The notes under the pieces are model-generated. The model did not search any database. It was given only the letters and a program-made list of their open reading frames with translations, and was not told the DNA's origin. Below, piece by piece: positions 36,354 through 46,522 of a stretch of 64,000 nucleotides of DNA. The stretch is from Gemmatimonadota bacterium. Lineage in GTDB: Bacteria; Gemmatimonadota; Gemmatimonadetes; Gemmatimonadales; Gemmatimonadaceae. The stretch is taken from contig JADJRJ010000030.1 in assembly GCA_016712265.1 (NCBI GenBank), forward strand, positions 1,240,001 to 1,304,000, written 5' to 3'. Position 1 is the first letter of the stretch, and each line of letters begins with the position of its first letter. A program made the position numbers and the translations under genes.

Positions 36354-37823
36354 GTGCGTATCACCACACTCGCCCGCGCGTTCTCCACGGCGCCCCTCCT
36401 GCTTGGCGCCTTCACGCCCCTCCGCGCGCAATCCGCAGCACCGGGGGCGCCGCTCGCGCAGATCCATGTCGCGACCGGCGACGCACGGTCCTACTTCACC
36501 AACTCCTGGTGGATCGAGTCCGCCGAAGGCCTCGTGCTGATCGACGCCATGTGCCTGCGAAGCGATGTCGACCGGCTCATCGCCAGCCTGCGCGCAACAG
36601 GCAAGCCGCTCGCCGCAGTGATCATCACCCATCCCCATGCAGATCACTTCGGCGGGCTGCGCCAACTGAAGGAGGCGTTTCCGCGCACCCCGCTCGTCGC
36701 CACTCGGCCGACCGCTGACGCAATGCAGGGCGTCCACGACCAGGCGCTGCAGCCTGGTGGTTGGCTCGCCGCGTTAGGCAGTGACTACGAGCGCCGGCTG
36801 CAGCGGCCCGATTCCCTGGTCCCGTCCGGGAGCACGCTGCGCCTCGCGGGGCTCACCGTCACCCTCCGGGACTACGGGCCGGCGGAGGCGGAGAACAACA
36901 CCGTGGTCCATGTGCGCGAGCTGGACGCGCTCTTCACGGGCGACCTCACGGTGGCTGCGGGCGCGTATTACATCGGCGAACAACACTCACGCCTCGCGAT
37001 GGTCGCGTTGTCGCAACTGCTCGTCGACTACCCGGGTCCGATCACCGCCTACTCCGGCCACTTCGCCCCGATGCCGCTGGGGACGGTGGTCCAGGAGAAT
37101 CTCGAGCAGCTGCGCTTCTTCCGCCTCGCAGCCGCTGCGGAATTCGCCGACTCCGCGTCGCTGACCCCAGCGGGCACGCTCACCCCCGTCGCCATGCGAC
37201 GCCTGACCCGAACCTACGCCGGATTCCTGCGCGAACGGAACACCTACGGCATGGGGCCTGTGGGCGTCGCCCAGATGAATGCGAGCGGCATTGTCGCCGA
37301 GATGCGGGGTGCAGCACCGGTTCGCGTGCCGCCCATCCACCAGCAGGTGCGCGCTGGGCTGCGGCCGTTGCGTTTCCTGCTGGGCCGGTGGGCGGGCACC
37401 CAGTTCCCCGCTGATACATCGCGAGCCACGGCTCTCCCCACTCTTGAGCTTTCGTCGGAATTCGTCCCCGTGCTCGGCGGCGCCGCCTATGAGGGCCGCA
37501 TGACGGCCCCTGGATATCGCTTTGTGCTCACCCTGTCGTTTGACGCCGCGCAGCAGCGCTATCGCGTGGGTGCACTCGACGATGTCTCCGGCCTGCTGGA
37601 CGTCTTTGAGGGGACATTGCACGGCGATGGGGCCTTGGTCGTCGACAACGTGCGCGCCGGCACCTACTACGTGAATCCGCGCGGTGAACGCATCCATTCG
37701 CGCCTGACGTTCACTCCCACAGCCGGTGAACTCTTCCGCCTAGACGTAGACGAATCGACGGACGGCGGCGGGACGTGGAAACCCGCGACCCGCTACGAGG
37801 CGGCGCGACGGCTCGTGCCATGA
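36354..37823 (+). CDS. Secreted metallo-beta-lactamase-fold hydrolase fused to a lipocalin-like domain
   Basis: 489 aa from GTG 36354; signal peptide (LLGAFTPLRAQ). The MBL domain (about 35-260) binds zinc through H93-x-H95-x-D97-H98 in THPHADHFGG, with later ligands in ELDALFTGDL and AYSGHF. After a helical linker the C-terminus (about 340-489) repeats the domain of the upstream gene: FLLGRWAGTQF, QQRYRVGALDDVSGLLDVFEG, GDGALVVDN and STDGGGTWKPA. The fusion is unusual; no third-party function can be assigned. Confidence 0.82.
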   Translation: MRITTLARAFSTAPLLLGAFTPLRAQSAAPGAPLAQIHVATGDARSYFTNSWWIESAEGLVLIDAMCLRSDVDRLIASLRATGKPLAAVIITHPHADHFGGLRQLKEAFPRTPLVATRPTADAMQGVHDQALQPGGWLAALGSDYERRLQRPDSLVPSGSTLRLAGLTVTLRDYGPAEAENNTVVHVRELDALFTGDLTVAAGAYYIGEQHSRLAMVALSQLLVDYPGPITAYSGHFAPMPLGTVVQENLEQLRFFRLAAAAEFADSASLTPAGTLTPVAMRRLTRTYAGFLRERNTYGMGPVGVAQMNASGIVAEMRGAAPVRVPPIHQQVRAGLRPLRFLLGRWAGTQFPADTSRATALPTLELSSEFVPVLGGAAYEGRMTAPGYRFVLTLSFDAAQQRYRVGALDDVSGLLDVFEGTLHGDGALVVDNVRAGTYYVNPRGERIHSRLTFTPTAGELFRLDVDESTDGGGTWKPATRYEAARRLVP

Positions 37824-38023
37824 ACGACCGAACGCCTCCGCTGCAGAAGTATGGCACATCGCTGGCTGCCGCGACGCGACGCGATTCGCCGCGCACGAGG
37901 TCGAAGACTCCCGCAACTGCCCGATGCACGATGACCGAGTCACGAGTGCAGTCGACGCCGGCCCGCGCACACTTGACAGCGACCCGAAGTGTCGCGCCAG
38001 CGCCACATTGAGTCAGTGTCTAC
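37824..38023. other. Intergenic region before the 21-bp repeat tract
   Basis: About 200 bp with no recognisable coding frame or hairpin. Two further 21-bp blocks at 37982-38023 can be aligned to the adjacent repeat only weakly (the TTGAG...GTCTAC part at 38008-38023). Confidence 0.4.
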
Positions 38024-38464
38024 GGCTTGGCGAGCGTGTACGGCGTCGCCGTTGGCGTGCGCAACGTCATGTATGGCCCATGCTGCGTCGCGTTGGCCCG
38101 CTGTAATGCCCCGCGTGGCGCGCGCAACGTGGCGGCAGGACCTGACGAAGCGCCGAATGCCGGCGGCAGCGCGATCGTTGGAGAGGACAACGCGCCGATC
38201 GACCCGTGCAGCGTCGCGGCGACTGGCGACAATGCGTCGATCGCCGGTGTCTGCGCGCCTGCTGGCCCTGCCTGAGCTCCGATTGGCGTGGTCCGCGCCC
38301 CGAATGGCGTTGTCCGAGCTGCGATTGGCGCCGCCGAAGCTCCGGGTGGAGGCGACAACGCGCCGTTTGGTGCGGTCTACGTTCTCGTTGGCGCCGGCTC
38401 AGCTCCATCGCGTTGCGTCCGCGCCTGATCGAGCGGCGTCCACGCCACGCCAACTGGGGTCCGC
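38024..38464. repeat. Degenerate 21-bp tandem repeat, 21 units without indels
   Basis: Counting from 38024 in steps of exactly 21 bp, 20 of 21 units begin with GC or GT and most carry GG or G near positions 10-11. Examples on the plus strand are GCTCCGATTGGCGTGGTCCG at 38276, GCCCCGAATGGCGTTGTCCG at 38297 and GCGCCGTTTGGTGCGGTCTA at 38360. The plus frame reads a heptapeptide (A/V)-P-x-G-x-x-x, with the third base of codon 1 freely variable, but a TGA occurs at 38273-38275. The minus frame reads x-P-x-G-A-x-x over 38020-38358. Units are strongly diverged yet keep length. The tract ends 4 bp from the stop of the minus-strand kinase gene. Not CRISPR: no conserved repeat/spacer alternation. Confidence 0.85.
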
Positions 38465-38468
38465 GCCC

Positions 38469-40931
38469 CTATTTCGAACGACCGCCGTCGGGCAGCGTCA
38501 ATCTATCCACGTCGAGATTGAGCGCGCGCACCACGGCGGCAAAGCGCGGGTCCGCGCGCAGGGGGTCAAAGGCCAGACTGTGCAGGCCATACGCCACCAC
38601 GCGGTGCGGGTCGCTCTTTGCCGCGGTCTCCAGGGCCGTCATCGCGCCCTCAAGATCCCCGAGTCCCAGACGAGCGTTGAGTATGGCCAGTTCGCGCTCC
38701 TGGCTCCCGACGGAGCTCGCCTCGATACGACGCAGCAGGGCGCGCGCCTCGTCGCGCGCACCGGCGCGTGCAAGGATGCCCGCCGCAACGCCGATGCGGT
38801 TAAGGGTCGCCTCCGGCAGCGCGCTGAGCCGGCGCGCCTGCGATGCCATTTCCTGGCGACGTCCCGCCAGCTCCAGTACATGGGCGTACCACTGGTTGAG
38901 CGTGAGATGCTCCGGATCCAGCGTCAGTCCCCGTTCGGCAATGGCGATCGCCTCGTCGAAGCGCCCGAGCATCGCCAACGTCAGGCTGCGGTAGGCGTTG
39001 TTCTGGGAGTATAACGGATCCAGGCGATTCGCGGCTTCCAAGTGGTCGAGCGATTCATGGGGGAGTCCCATGCGGAACAGCATCTCTCCGAAGCGGTAGT
39101 GCGCTTCTACAGACCGGGGGTCGAGGGCGATGGCGCGCTCGTACTCGCGCCGCCCTGCGCTCCACTCGCCCGCCTCCGAATGCCCGTGCGCGAGGGCCCG
39201 ATGCCCATCGGCGAGCGAATCTTCGAGCGCGATCGCCCGCATCGCGGCGGCCCGGCCCCGCTTTGCGACGTCGCGGGCGCTCACCGGGGCGAAGTACGGC
39301 TGCGCCAGGAGCGTCGAGGCGAGCATCGCGTGCGCGCGGGCGAAGCCCGGGTCTCGTGCAATGGCATCCACGAGGTACCGCTCCGCCTGGAGCAGCCCGG
39401 GGCCGCGCCCTTTGTACAGCGGGAGCGCACGCAGGTACAGGTCGTACGCCTCGAGATTCTTCGTGCCGCCGCGGGCACTCATGCCTCCCGCGCCACTCGA
39501 GGCGCTCAGCCGCACCTGCAGCGCCGACACGATCTCCCGGGTGATCTCGTCCTGCACGGCGAACACATCGGCCAGCGCGCGTTCGTATGTCTTGCTCCAG
39601 AGCACGCGCTCGTCGCGCGCGCTCGTGAGTTCCGCCGACACGCGGATGCGGTCGCCCGATCGGCGTACAGAACCGTCGAGCACCGCTGCCACGTTCAGCG
39701 CACTGCCGATCTCGTTCGCCCCCCCGCCCTGCTCCTTGACACGCGCCGCCGACGCGCGGCCGGCGAGACGGAGGCCGGGGATTTGCATGAGCGCACTGGT
39801 CAGTTCGTCCGCGATGCCCGCCGCGAAATAGCTGTTGGCGGTGTCACCGCCCACCGAGGTGAACGGAAGCACCGCGAGGGATCGCTCGGCGCTCGCCGCA
39901 CTGTCGCCGGAGGTCGACGTGCCCGCGGCGCTCGATGCGTCACTGCGCCACGCGCCACGCCACACGGTTGCTGCAGCGATGACGACAGCGGCGACAGCGA
40001 GCGCGCCACCGATCACAGCATGACGCCTCCCACCTGACGCCGGCGTGACAGCCCCGCGTTCCGGCGCGACACCGGCGGCCACCGTCGCGCCGGGGCCACT
40101 CGCCCCCGCGCCTAACGCTGCGGCAAACGCTCCGCAGCTGAGATACCGGTCGGCAGGAGACTTTGATAGCGCGCGCTGGATGGCGGCATCGACCGCGGCA
40201 GGCACGGCGGGGCGTGTGGCGCGGATGTCGCGGGGTGTTTCGGCCATCAGCCGCGCCACGATGACGGGAGTGGTCGGACCCGTGTGCGGCGGCTCCCCCG
40301 TGAGCATCTCATACGCCGTAGCCGCGAGTGCATACTGGTCGGAGCGCGCATCCACCGTTTGCGAACCGGCTGCCTGCTCCGGGCTCATGTAGTGCGGGGT
40401 GCCGAGGGAGAGGCCGGTCTGCGTCACCCGCTCGCCGCCTGCCTCGGCGACGGCCAGGGCGATGCCGAAGTCCGCGATGATCGGCTGACCGGCCTGCAGC
40501 AGGATGTTCTCCGGCTTCAGGTCGCGGTGCACGACGCCGCGCGCATGCGCGAAGTCGAGCGCGCCGGCTACGAGGGAGACCACCCGGACCGTTTCATCAA
40601 CCGGGAGCTGTCGCAACGCCTCAAGTCGATGCCGCAGCGTCTCTCCCTCGACATACGGCATCACATAAAAGAGCAGGCCATCCGCCTCCCCCGAGTCGAA
40701 CAGGGGCAGGAGGTTGGGATGCTGGAGGTTGGCGGTGGTGCGGATCTCGTTGATGAACCGCTCCGCGCCCAGCGCGGCGCCCAGCTCGGGCTTCAGCACC
40801 TTGAGGGCCACCTGGCGCTTGTGCTTGAGATCCTCGGCCAGATAGACGGTGGCCATCCCGCCTTCGCCCAGCTCACGCTCGATGCGATAGCGGTCAGCCA
40901 ACGAAGCCTGCAGGCGTTCGGATGTGGGCAC
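38469..40931 (-). CDS. Ser/Thr protein kinase with TolB-like and TPR domains
   Basis: 820 aa. The PknB-type kinase domain (about 14-280) has the glycine loop G22-EGGMATV, VALK (K44), HRDLKPEN, DFG and SLGTPHYMSPEQ. A single membrane helix follows (VIGGALAVAAVVIAAATVW, about 305-325). Then comes a TolB-N/adenylate-cyclase-associated domain (SLAVLPFTSVGGDTANSYFAAGIADELTSAL) and about eight TPRs to the end. The topology puts the kinase in the cytoplasm and the TPR sensor outside. The C-terminus, LDVDRLTLPDGGRSK, is the same as in the frame-broken paralogue at 48565-50956. Divergent from the next kinase across 141 bp. Confidence 0.93.
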   Translation of the reverse strand: MPTSERLQASLADRYRIERELGEGGMATVYLAEDLKHKRQVALKVLKPELGAALGAERFINEIRTTANLQHPNLLPLFDSGEADGLLFYVMPYVEGETLRHRLEALRQLPVDETVRVVSLVAGALDFAHARGVVHRDLKPENILLQAGQPIIADFGIALAVAEAGGERVTQTGLSLGTPHYMSPEQAAGSQTVDARSDQYALAATAYEMLTGEPPHTGPTTPVIVARLMAETPRDIRATRPAVPAAVDAAIQRALSKSPADRYLSCGAFAAALGAGASGPGATVAAGVAPERGAVTPASGGRRHAVIGGALAVAAVVIAAATVWRGAWRSDASSAAGTSTSGDSAASAERSLAVLPFTSVGGDTANSYFAAGIADELTSALMQIPGLRLAGRASAARVKEQGGGANEIGSALNVAAVLDGSVRRSGDRIRVSAELTSARDERVLWSKTYERALADVFAVQDEITREIVSALQVRLSASSGAGGMSARGGTKNLEAYDLYLRALPLYKGRGPGLLQAERYLVDAIARDPGFARAHAMLASTLLAQPYFAPVSARDVAKRGRAAAMRAIALEDSLADGHRALAHGHSEAGEWSAGRREYERAIALDPRSVEAHYRFGEMLFRMGLPHESLDHLEAANRLDPLYSQNNAYRSLTLAMLGRFDEAIAIAERGLTLDPEHLTLNQWYAHVLELAGRRQEMASQARRLSALPEATLNRIGVAAGILARAGARDEARALLRRIEASSVGSQERELAILNARLGLGDLEGAMTALETAAKSDPHRVVAYGLHSLAFDPLRADPRFAAVVRALNLDVDRLTLPDGGRSK

Positions 40932-41072
40932 GTGGGCAACTTACGCCGGAGGCAGCCCGTGTCCACACCCATTTCGGGGGTGCACGGCCGCATCGGGGCC
41001 GGCGGCATCGGGCCTGGACCCATGCAGGGCCTGGCATTCGCGCACGAGCGCTTCAGGGGGCAGATTCCCCAC

Positions 41073-43694
41073 ATGTCGCTTGGTGAACCTGCATCGCGCC
41101 TCCTGGCCGCCGTGGCCGACCGCTACCGCCTCGAGCGCGAACTCGGCCAGGGCGGCATGGCCACCGTGTATTTGGCTCAAGACCTCAAGCACGATCGTCA
41201 CGTCGCGCTCAAGGTGCTGCGCCCCGAACTCGCCGCCGTCATCGGGGCCGACCGCTTTCTCGCCGAGATCAAGACCACCGCCAACCTGCAGCACCCGCAC
41301 ATCCTGCCGCTGTTCGACTCGGGCGTGGTGGACGGAACGGTGTTCTACGCGATGCCGTTCGTGGAGGGCGAGTCGTTACGCGACCGCCTGGCGCGCGAGA
41401 AGCAGTTGCCGATTGCCGATGCCGTGCGCATCGCCACCGAGGTGGCCGGCGCGCTCGACTACGCGCATCGCAGGGGCGTGATCCACCGCGACATCAAGCC
41501 GGAGAACATCCTGCTGCACGACGGCCGCGCGCTGGTGGCCGACTTTGGCATCGCGCTGGCCGCCACGAGTGCCGACTCGCGGATGACCGAAACCGGGATG
41601 AGCCTCGGGACGCCGCACTACATGAGCCCCGAACAGGCTATGGGTGAACGCAACCTCGACGCGCGCACCGATGTGTACGCGTTAGGCTGCGTGCTGTACG
41701 AGATGCTCACCGGCGAACCTCCCTTCACCGGGCCCACGGCGCAGGCCATCGTGGCCAAGGTCATGACGGCCGAGCCCGAAGCCGTGTCCACCTACCGCAA
41801 GACGGTACCGGCGCACGTGGGGGATGCGGTGACGGTGGCGCTGGCCAAGCTGCCGGCGGATCGCTTCGCCAGCGCAGGGGAGTTTGCTACGGCGCTCGGC
41901 AATACCGCCTTCGCCACGACGAGTACTGCGCGACAAGCCGCGTTCGGACCGGCGTCTCGCTGGAGGACCGCGTTCTTTGCGGCCGGCGGGGCGGCGATGT
42001 TGCTGCTGGTCCTCACGTCGTTCCTGCTGCTGCGCCCAGCCGCTGGTCCGGCGCTCACGACGTACGACGTCGGGTTGCCGGATTCCGCCACAGTCGATGT
42101 TGATGCCTGGGGCGCTCTCAGTGTGTCGCCGGACGGACGGTTCGTCGTCTACGTCGCGCGGCGCGGTGCGGGCAACGAATTGTGGTACCGAAGCCTCGTC
42201 GATTCAGTCAGCCGACCCATCCCAGGAACCACGGCCGTGGTCCGCCCGGTCGTGTCGCCTGGTGGGGAACAGGTCGCCTTCATGACCGTGAGCAAGCTGC
42301 AGGTCGTGGCGATTGGTGGCGGCGCAGCGACCACACTTGCCGACGTCTCGGTGGCGAACATCAAGTGGACTGCTGACGATCGCATCATGCTTTCGAACGG
42401 AGACGGCTCCAGCCTCCAGTGGTTCGATCCTTCGGGACAATCCCTGGGTGTCCAGCCGACGTCCTATTGTTTCCTGCCCGAACCGCTGGGAGACGGCAGC
42501 CAGCTGCTTTGTGGCGGGGGGGCCACCAAGTCGGCGTACATCATCAGACCCGGGACGGATTCGGTGATCCCGTTGGCTTCGGCCTCCGGCTCCGAAGCGG
42601 GTATCGGGACCATCCGTGCGGGCCTCCGGGGCTCCGATTTCCGCGTCATCGACGACAGGTATCTGGTCTACATGTCGATCGACGGGGATCTTCGGGCGAC
42701 GACCATCGATCTCGATCGGCGCCAGGCCGGTCGTTCGGTCTCGCTGGTGAGTTCCGTGCATCGGAGACCGTATTCCGGGCAAGGGCAGTTCGACATCTCC
42801 GCGACCGGTACACTCGTCTACGCACCAGGGGTGAACGAGGGCGTGGGACACTTGGTGCGATACCGGGCGGGCCGCGGGCTCGATACCCTCAACGCGCCCC
42901 CGGCGGCGTATCTGCGATTCGCCATGTCCGGCAACGGCCGCTGGCTGGCGGCGGTGGTCGAAGGGGTGCAATCGCAGGAGCTGCACGTCATCGACCTCTC
43001 CACGGGACGGACGTCGGTCCTGATGCAAAGTGCGTTCGTCGGCCAGCCCGTCTGGGATCCGGCCTCGAACAGCGTGATGGTGGATCTGGACAACCGCGTG
43101 ACGGTGCGCGCGTCCCCCAGTACATCCGCGGCGCCCGACACGGTCTTTCGCGGCTTCTTCGAGCCGCTGCGATTCGTGTCGGACTCGACCGTATTCGGGG
43201 TCGTCGGCGGCTTTGATGTGGTCGGTCTGCTCAACCTCAAGACGGGTTCGCGGCAACTCGATAGCCTTGCGCGTGAGGCGGACTTCCCGGACGTGTCGCC
43301 CGACGGGCGCTGGATGACGTATAGCTCCAAGGACCTGTCACGGGTGTTCCTCAGTCCGGTCAGCGACCCGACAAAGCGGTATCAGGTGGCGGTGGCGCAG
43401 GAGGATGCGCAGTGGTTGTCGCCGACACAGTTCGTGATGAAGAGCTACGACTCGGGCAACTACAAATTGCAGCTCGTCACGATCGATCCCAACGCCGATC
43501 CCGTCGTGCAGAGCATCCGAGACTGGTACAGCGACCACCGCCTCATCGAGACGCCGGGACGTTCCTTTGCCGTCACGCCGGACGGCGGCGTCCTCTACGT
43601 GCAGGGGCCCGAAAGCCCCACCGGGGCGTACTTGCGGGTGGTCCCCAACTGGGTCGAGCGGATGAAGCGCGCCGTCGACGAGGCGAACCGATGA
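41073..43694 (+). CDS. Ser/Thr protein kinase with C-terminal PD40/TolB propeller
   Basis: 873 aa from ATG 41073, with AGGGGG about 12 bp upstream; ATG 41022 is an alternative. The kinase domain (about 17-285) has the glycine loop G25-QGGMATV, K47 in VALK, HRDIKPEN and DFG. One membrane helix is near residue 300-320 (AAGGAAMLLLVLTSFLLL). The extracytoplasmic part is a WD40-like/TolB propeller with repeated VSPDGRFVVY, VSPGGEQVAF, SGNGRWLAAV and VSPDGRWMTY strands. Its stop overlaps the next kinase start by 4 bp (ATGA). Same architecture as the gene at 52737. Confidence 0.92.
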   Translation: MSLGEPASRLLAAVADRYRLERELGQGGMATVYLAQDLKHDRHVALKVLRPELAAVIGADRFLAEIKTTANLQHPHILPLFDSGVVDGTVFYAMPFVEGESLRDRLAREKQLPIADAVRIATEVAGALDYAHRRGVIHRDIKPENILLHDGRALVADFGIALAATSADSRMTETGMSLGTPHYMSPEQAMGERNLDARTDVYALGCVLYEMLTGEPPFTGPTAQAIVAKVMTAEPEAVSTYRKTVPAHVGDAVTVALAKLPADRFASAGEFATALGNTAFATTSTARQAAFGPASRWRTAFFAAGGAAMLLLVLTSFLLLRPAAGPALTTYDVGLPDSATVDVDAWGALSVSPDGRFVVYVARRGAGNELWYRSLVDSVSRPIPGTTAVVRPVVSPGGEQVAFMTVSKLQVVAIGGGAATTLADVSVANIKWTADDRIMLSNGDGSSLQWFDPSGQSLGVQPTSYCFLPEPLGDGSQLLCGGGATKSAYIIRPGTDSVIPLASASGSEAGIGTIRAGLRGSDFRVIDDRYLVYMSIDGDLRATTIDLDRRQAGRSVSLVSSVHRRPYSGQGQFDISATGTLVYAPGVNEGVGHLVRYRAGRGLDTLNAPPAAYLRFAMSGNGRWLAAVVEGVQSQELHVIDLSTGRTSVLMQSAFVGQPVWDPASNSVMVDLDNRVTVRASPSTSAAPDTVFRGFFEPLRFVSDSTVFGVVGGFDVVGLLNLKTGSRQLDSLAREADFPDVSPDGRWMTYSSKDLSRVFLSPVSDPTKRYQVAVAQEDAQWLSPTQFVMKSYDSGNYKLQLVTIDPNADPVVQSIRDWYSDHRLIETPGRSFAVTPDGGVLYVQGPESPTGAYLRVVPNWVERMKRAVDEANR

Positions 43695-46330
43695 CCACGC
43701 GCTTGGCGGCGGCCCTCGCGGACCGCTACCGCATCGCGCGCGAGCTCGGCCAGGGCGGCATGGCCACCGTGCATTTGGCCGAGGACCTCAAGCACAAACG
43801 GCAGGTCGCGATCAAGGTGCTCAAGCCCGAACTCGCCGCTGTGATCGGGGCCGATCGCTTTCTCACGGAGATCCGTACCACCGCGAATCTGCAGCACCCG
43901 CACATCCTGCCGCTGCACGACTCGGGCAGCGTCGACGGCACGGTGTTCTACGTGATGCCGTTCATCGCCGGCGAATCGCTCCGCGACCGCCTCGAGCGCG
44001 AACAGCAACTCCCCGTCGCCGACGCGGTCCGCATCGCAAGCCAGGTAGCGAGCGCGCTCGACTACGCGCATCGCCAGGGCGTGATCCACCGGGATATCAA
44101 GCCCGAAAACATCCTGCTGCACGACGGCAGCGCGCTCGTGGCCGATTTCGGCATCGCGCTTGCCGCCGCCCAGACGGCTGGCGGCCGACGCATGACGGAG
44201 ACGGGGATGTCGTTGGGCACGCCCACCTACATGAGCCCCGAGCAGGCGATGGGCGAACGCACGCTCGATGCGCGCACCGACGTGTACGCGTTAGGCTGCG
44301 TGTTGTACGAGATGCTTGCCGGCGAGCCGCCGTTCACGGGCCCCTCGGCGCAAGCGATCGTGGCGCGGGTGATGACGGAAGCACCGCGGGGGCTCGGAGT
44401 GCAGCGCAGTACGGTGCCCGCCAACGTGGAGGCGGCGGTGTCGACCGCGCTGTCCAAGCTGCCGGCGGATCGATTCCCGACAGCCGCGGCTTTCGCTTCG
44501 GCGCTCAGCGACCCGGCGTTTGGGCGCGTGGCAGCCGGCGCAGGCCACCCGGCGTCGTCGGCCTGGACACCGCGTCGCCTCACGGCGATCGCTGTCGTTG
44601 CAGCCGTGGCGGTCGTGGCGGGAGTACTGCTGGGGCGGGCGACGGTGCGCTCGGCGGCGGGTTCGACCGACATCGTGGTGTCGGCGCTCGTGCCTCCGGA
44701 AGGCGAGGACTTCAGCGACCGTCGTTCGTTTGGTGCGTTATCCCCCGATGGGCAGCGCTTCGCGTTCGTCTCCCTCTCCATGAAGGGCGAGCGTTATCTG
44801 TGGATTCGTGATCTCGCCGCGTTCCAGGCCGAGCGGATCGAGGGGACGCTCGGCGCGAGTGCGCCCTTCTGGTCGCCGGACGGTCGATCCATCGCCTTCT
44901 TCGCCAATGGTTTCCTTCAACGCCTCGACCTGGAGAACGGGACGAAAAACGCGCTGTGTCCGCCTCTGACGCAAGGTCCGGAGCGTGGGGTGCCGACAAT
45001 CTCATCGTGATGGCCACGGCTCGTGGCATCGAGCGGCACCGCCTGGGCCGGGCCGAGTGCGAAGTCGCGATCCCTGCGAAGGACGGGTTTCGGTTTACGA
45101 ACCCCTCGGTAGTCGATGACGGGCCGCTGGTCCTGTTCGACCGGGGCCGCTATTCGGAGTCGGACTCGGGATCGTGGGGCGATCGATATGCGCTGGCCAT
45201 GGGCAACATGGAGTCGGGTACGATTTCCACGCTCATCCCCGGGGCCTGGACGCCGACCTTCATCGCCCCCGATCTCGTGCTGTACGCCAAGGCCACGCCA
45301 GAGGGCAGCTCTGGGGGATATTCGCGCAACGCCTGAGCCGCGACCGTACCCGGCTGGAGGGAGAACCGATCGCCCTCACCGAATCCGCGAGAAACACTGA
45401 CCTGCAGTGGTCCTATGCGGTCTCGGCCGGTGGCACGTTGCTGTATCTCCCCAGTCCGGGCGACCGCGAGAAGTGGTGGTGGACCGCCGGGGCACGGTGC
45501 TCGATACCGTGCGCCAGCGCGGCGCATATACCCACAGCGTAGCAAACAGACGTCGCTGGGTCGCGATGGCGGCCGGCTTCGACCTGTGGCTCCACGATCT
45601 CGACCGCGGCACGTCGACACCCGTTCTCACCAACGACATGGGGCAATTCGCGTTCGACCCGATTTGGTCGCCCGACGACGCGTCGCTCTCCTTCGGTTCC
45701 TGCAGCTACGGGAAAGTGGACGAACTCCCCAAGGGAATCCATCGCGTGCCGGTCGACGAGTGCCGACGGGTGACCGATTGGACGAAGGATGGGCGATACC
45801 TGATCATCGAACTGGGGGGGCGCCAGGCGTTAACAGCGACCGTTGCCGCCTGGGATGTCGACAAGAAGGAGAGCGTCGGACTCTTCGAGATTTCGGGGAT
45901 CCTCGCGGACGCTCGGGTCTCGCCTGATGGCCGCTGGATCGCCTACATGAGCTCAGAGACCGGAGTGCCGGAGGTCTATGTACGCCGGTTCCTTGCGAGC
46001 GGCCGGGCGATCCGGCTCACCAGTGGCGGCGCGCGGTCGCCGAGGTGGCGCGCCGATGGGCGCGAGTTCTACTACCAGACCTCCGACGGTCTCATCATGG
46101 CCGTACCCGTGCCGCCGAGCGGCGACATCGCAGCGGCGGTCGCCGCGCCCTTTTTCCTGGCGCCAGCGTACGCGCGCCTGATGCTCGCGGACCGTGGCAC
46201 ATCCTTCGACGTGACGCCTGACGGTCAGCAGTTCGTGCTGCGCATGGACGGGTCGGGCAACCACGCCGTGCTGATGCAGAACTGGGCGGCGCGGCTTGAA
46301 GGCGGCACCTCGCCGAGCGCCAAGCGATGA
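43691..46330 (+). pseudogene. Ser/Thr protein kinase with PD40/TolB propeller, three reading-frame breaks
   Basis: The kinase domain is intact: G20-QGGMATV, K42, HRDIKPEN, DFG and SLGTPTYMSPEQ, then a membrane helix (LTAIAVVAAVAVVAGVLLG). The propeller is split over three frames. Frame 1 runs to about 44980, frame 2 (SGAWGADNLIVMATARG) to about 45315, frame 3 (IFAQRLSRDRTRLEGEPIALTES) to about 45475, and the first frame resumes (VVDRRGTVLDTV) to ARLEGGTSPSAKR at 46330. Each change fits the loss of one base; the second lies in GGGGG at 45313-45317. As it stands the product would stop at 45010, after about 439 aa. The propeller homology continues undisturbed across the breaks, so either consensus errors or very recent decay. 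Confidence 0.85.
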
Positions 46331-46522
46331 CTCGCCCAGCTCCCGCGCCCACGCCCCGGAACGTCGCGCCGTCGATGACAGACGGTTTCCAGCGTGCCTC
46401 ACCCTGACCCCTCCGCACCAATGCATCGCTCAAGCGAGACTGAGACACTTCATTGTGCAGCGACCGCTGCCGGCGCCACCGCTCCGGTGACGATCGCGCC
46501 GCCCCGGCTCACCCCCGCCGGT

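Noticed and set aside
38024..38464. CRISPR array
   Set aside because: Units are contiguous and diverged, with no identical repeats separated by unique spacers, and no cas genes nearby.
37989..39014. 341-codon plus-strand open frame covering the 21-bp tract and the kinase 3' end
   Set aside because: The second half is only the antisense of the kinase TPR region, and the frame is not the one showing the (A/V)-P-x-G heptads.
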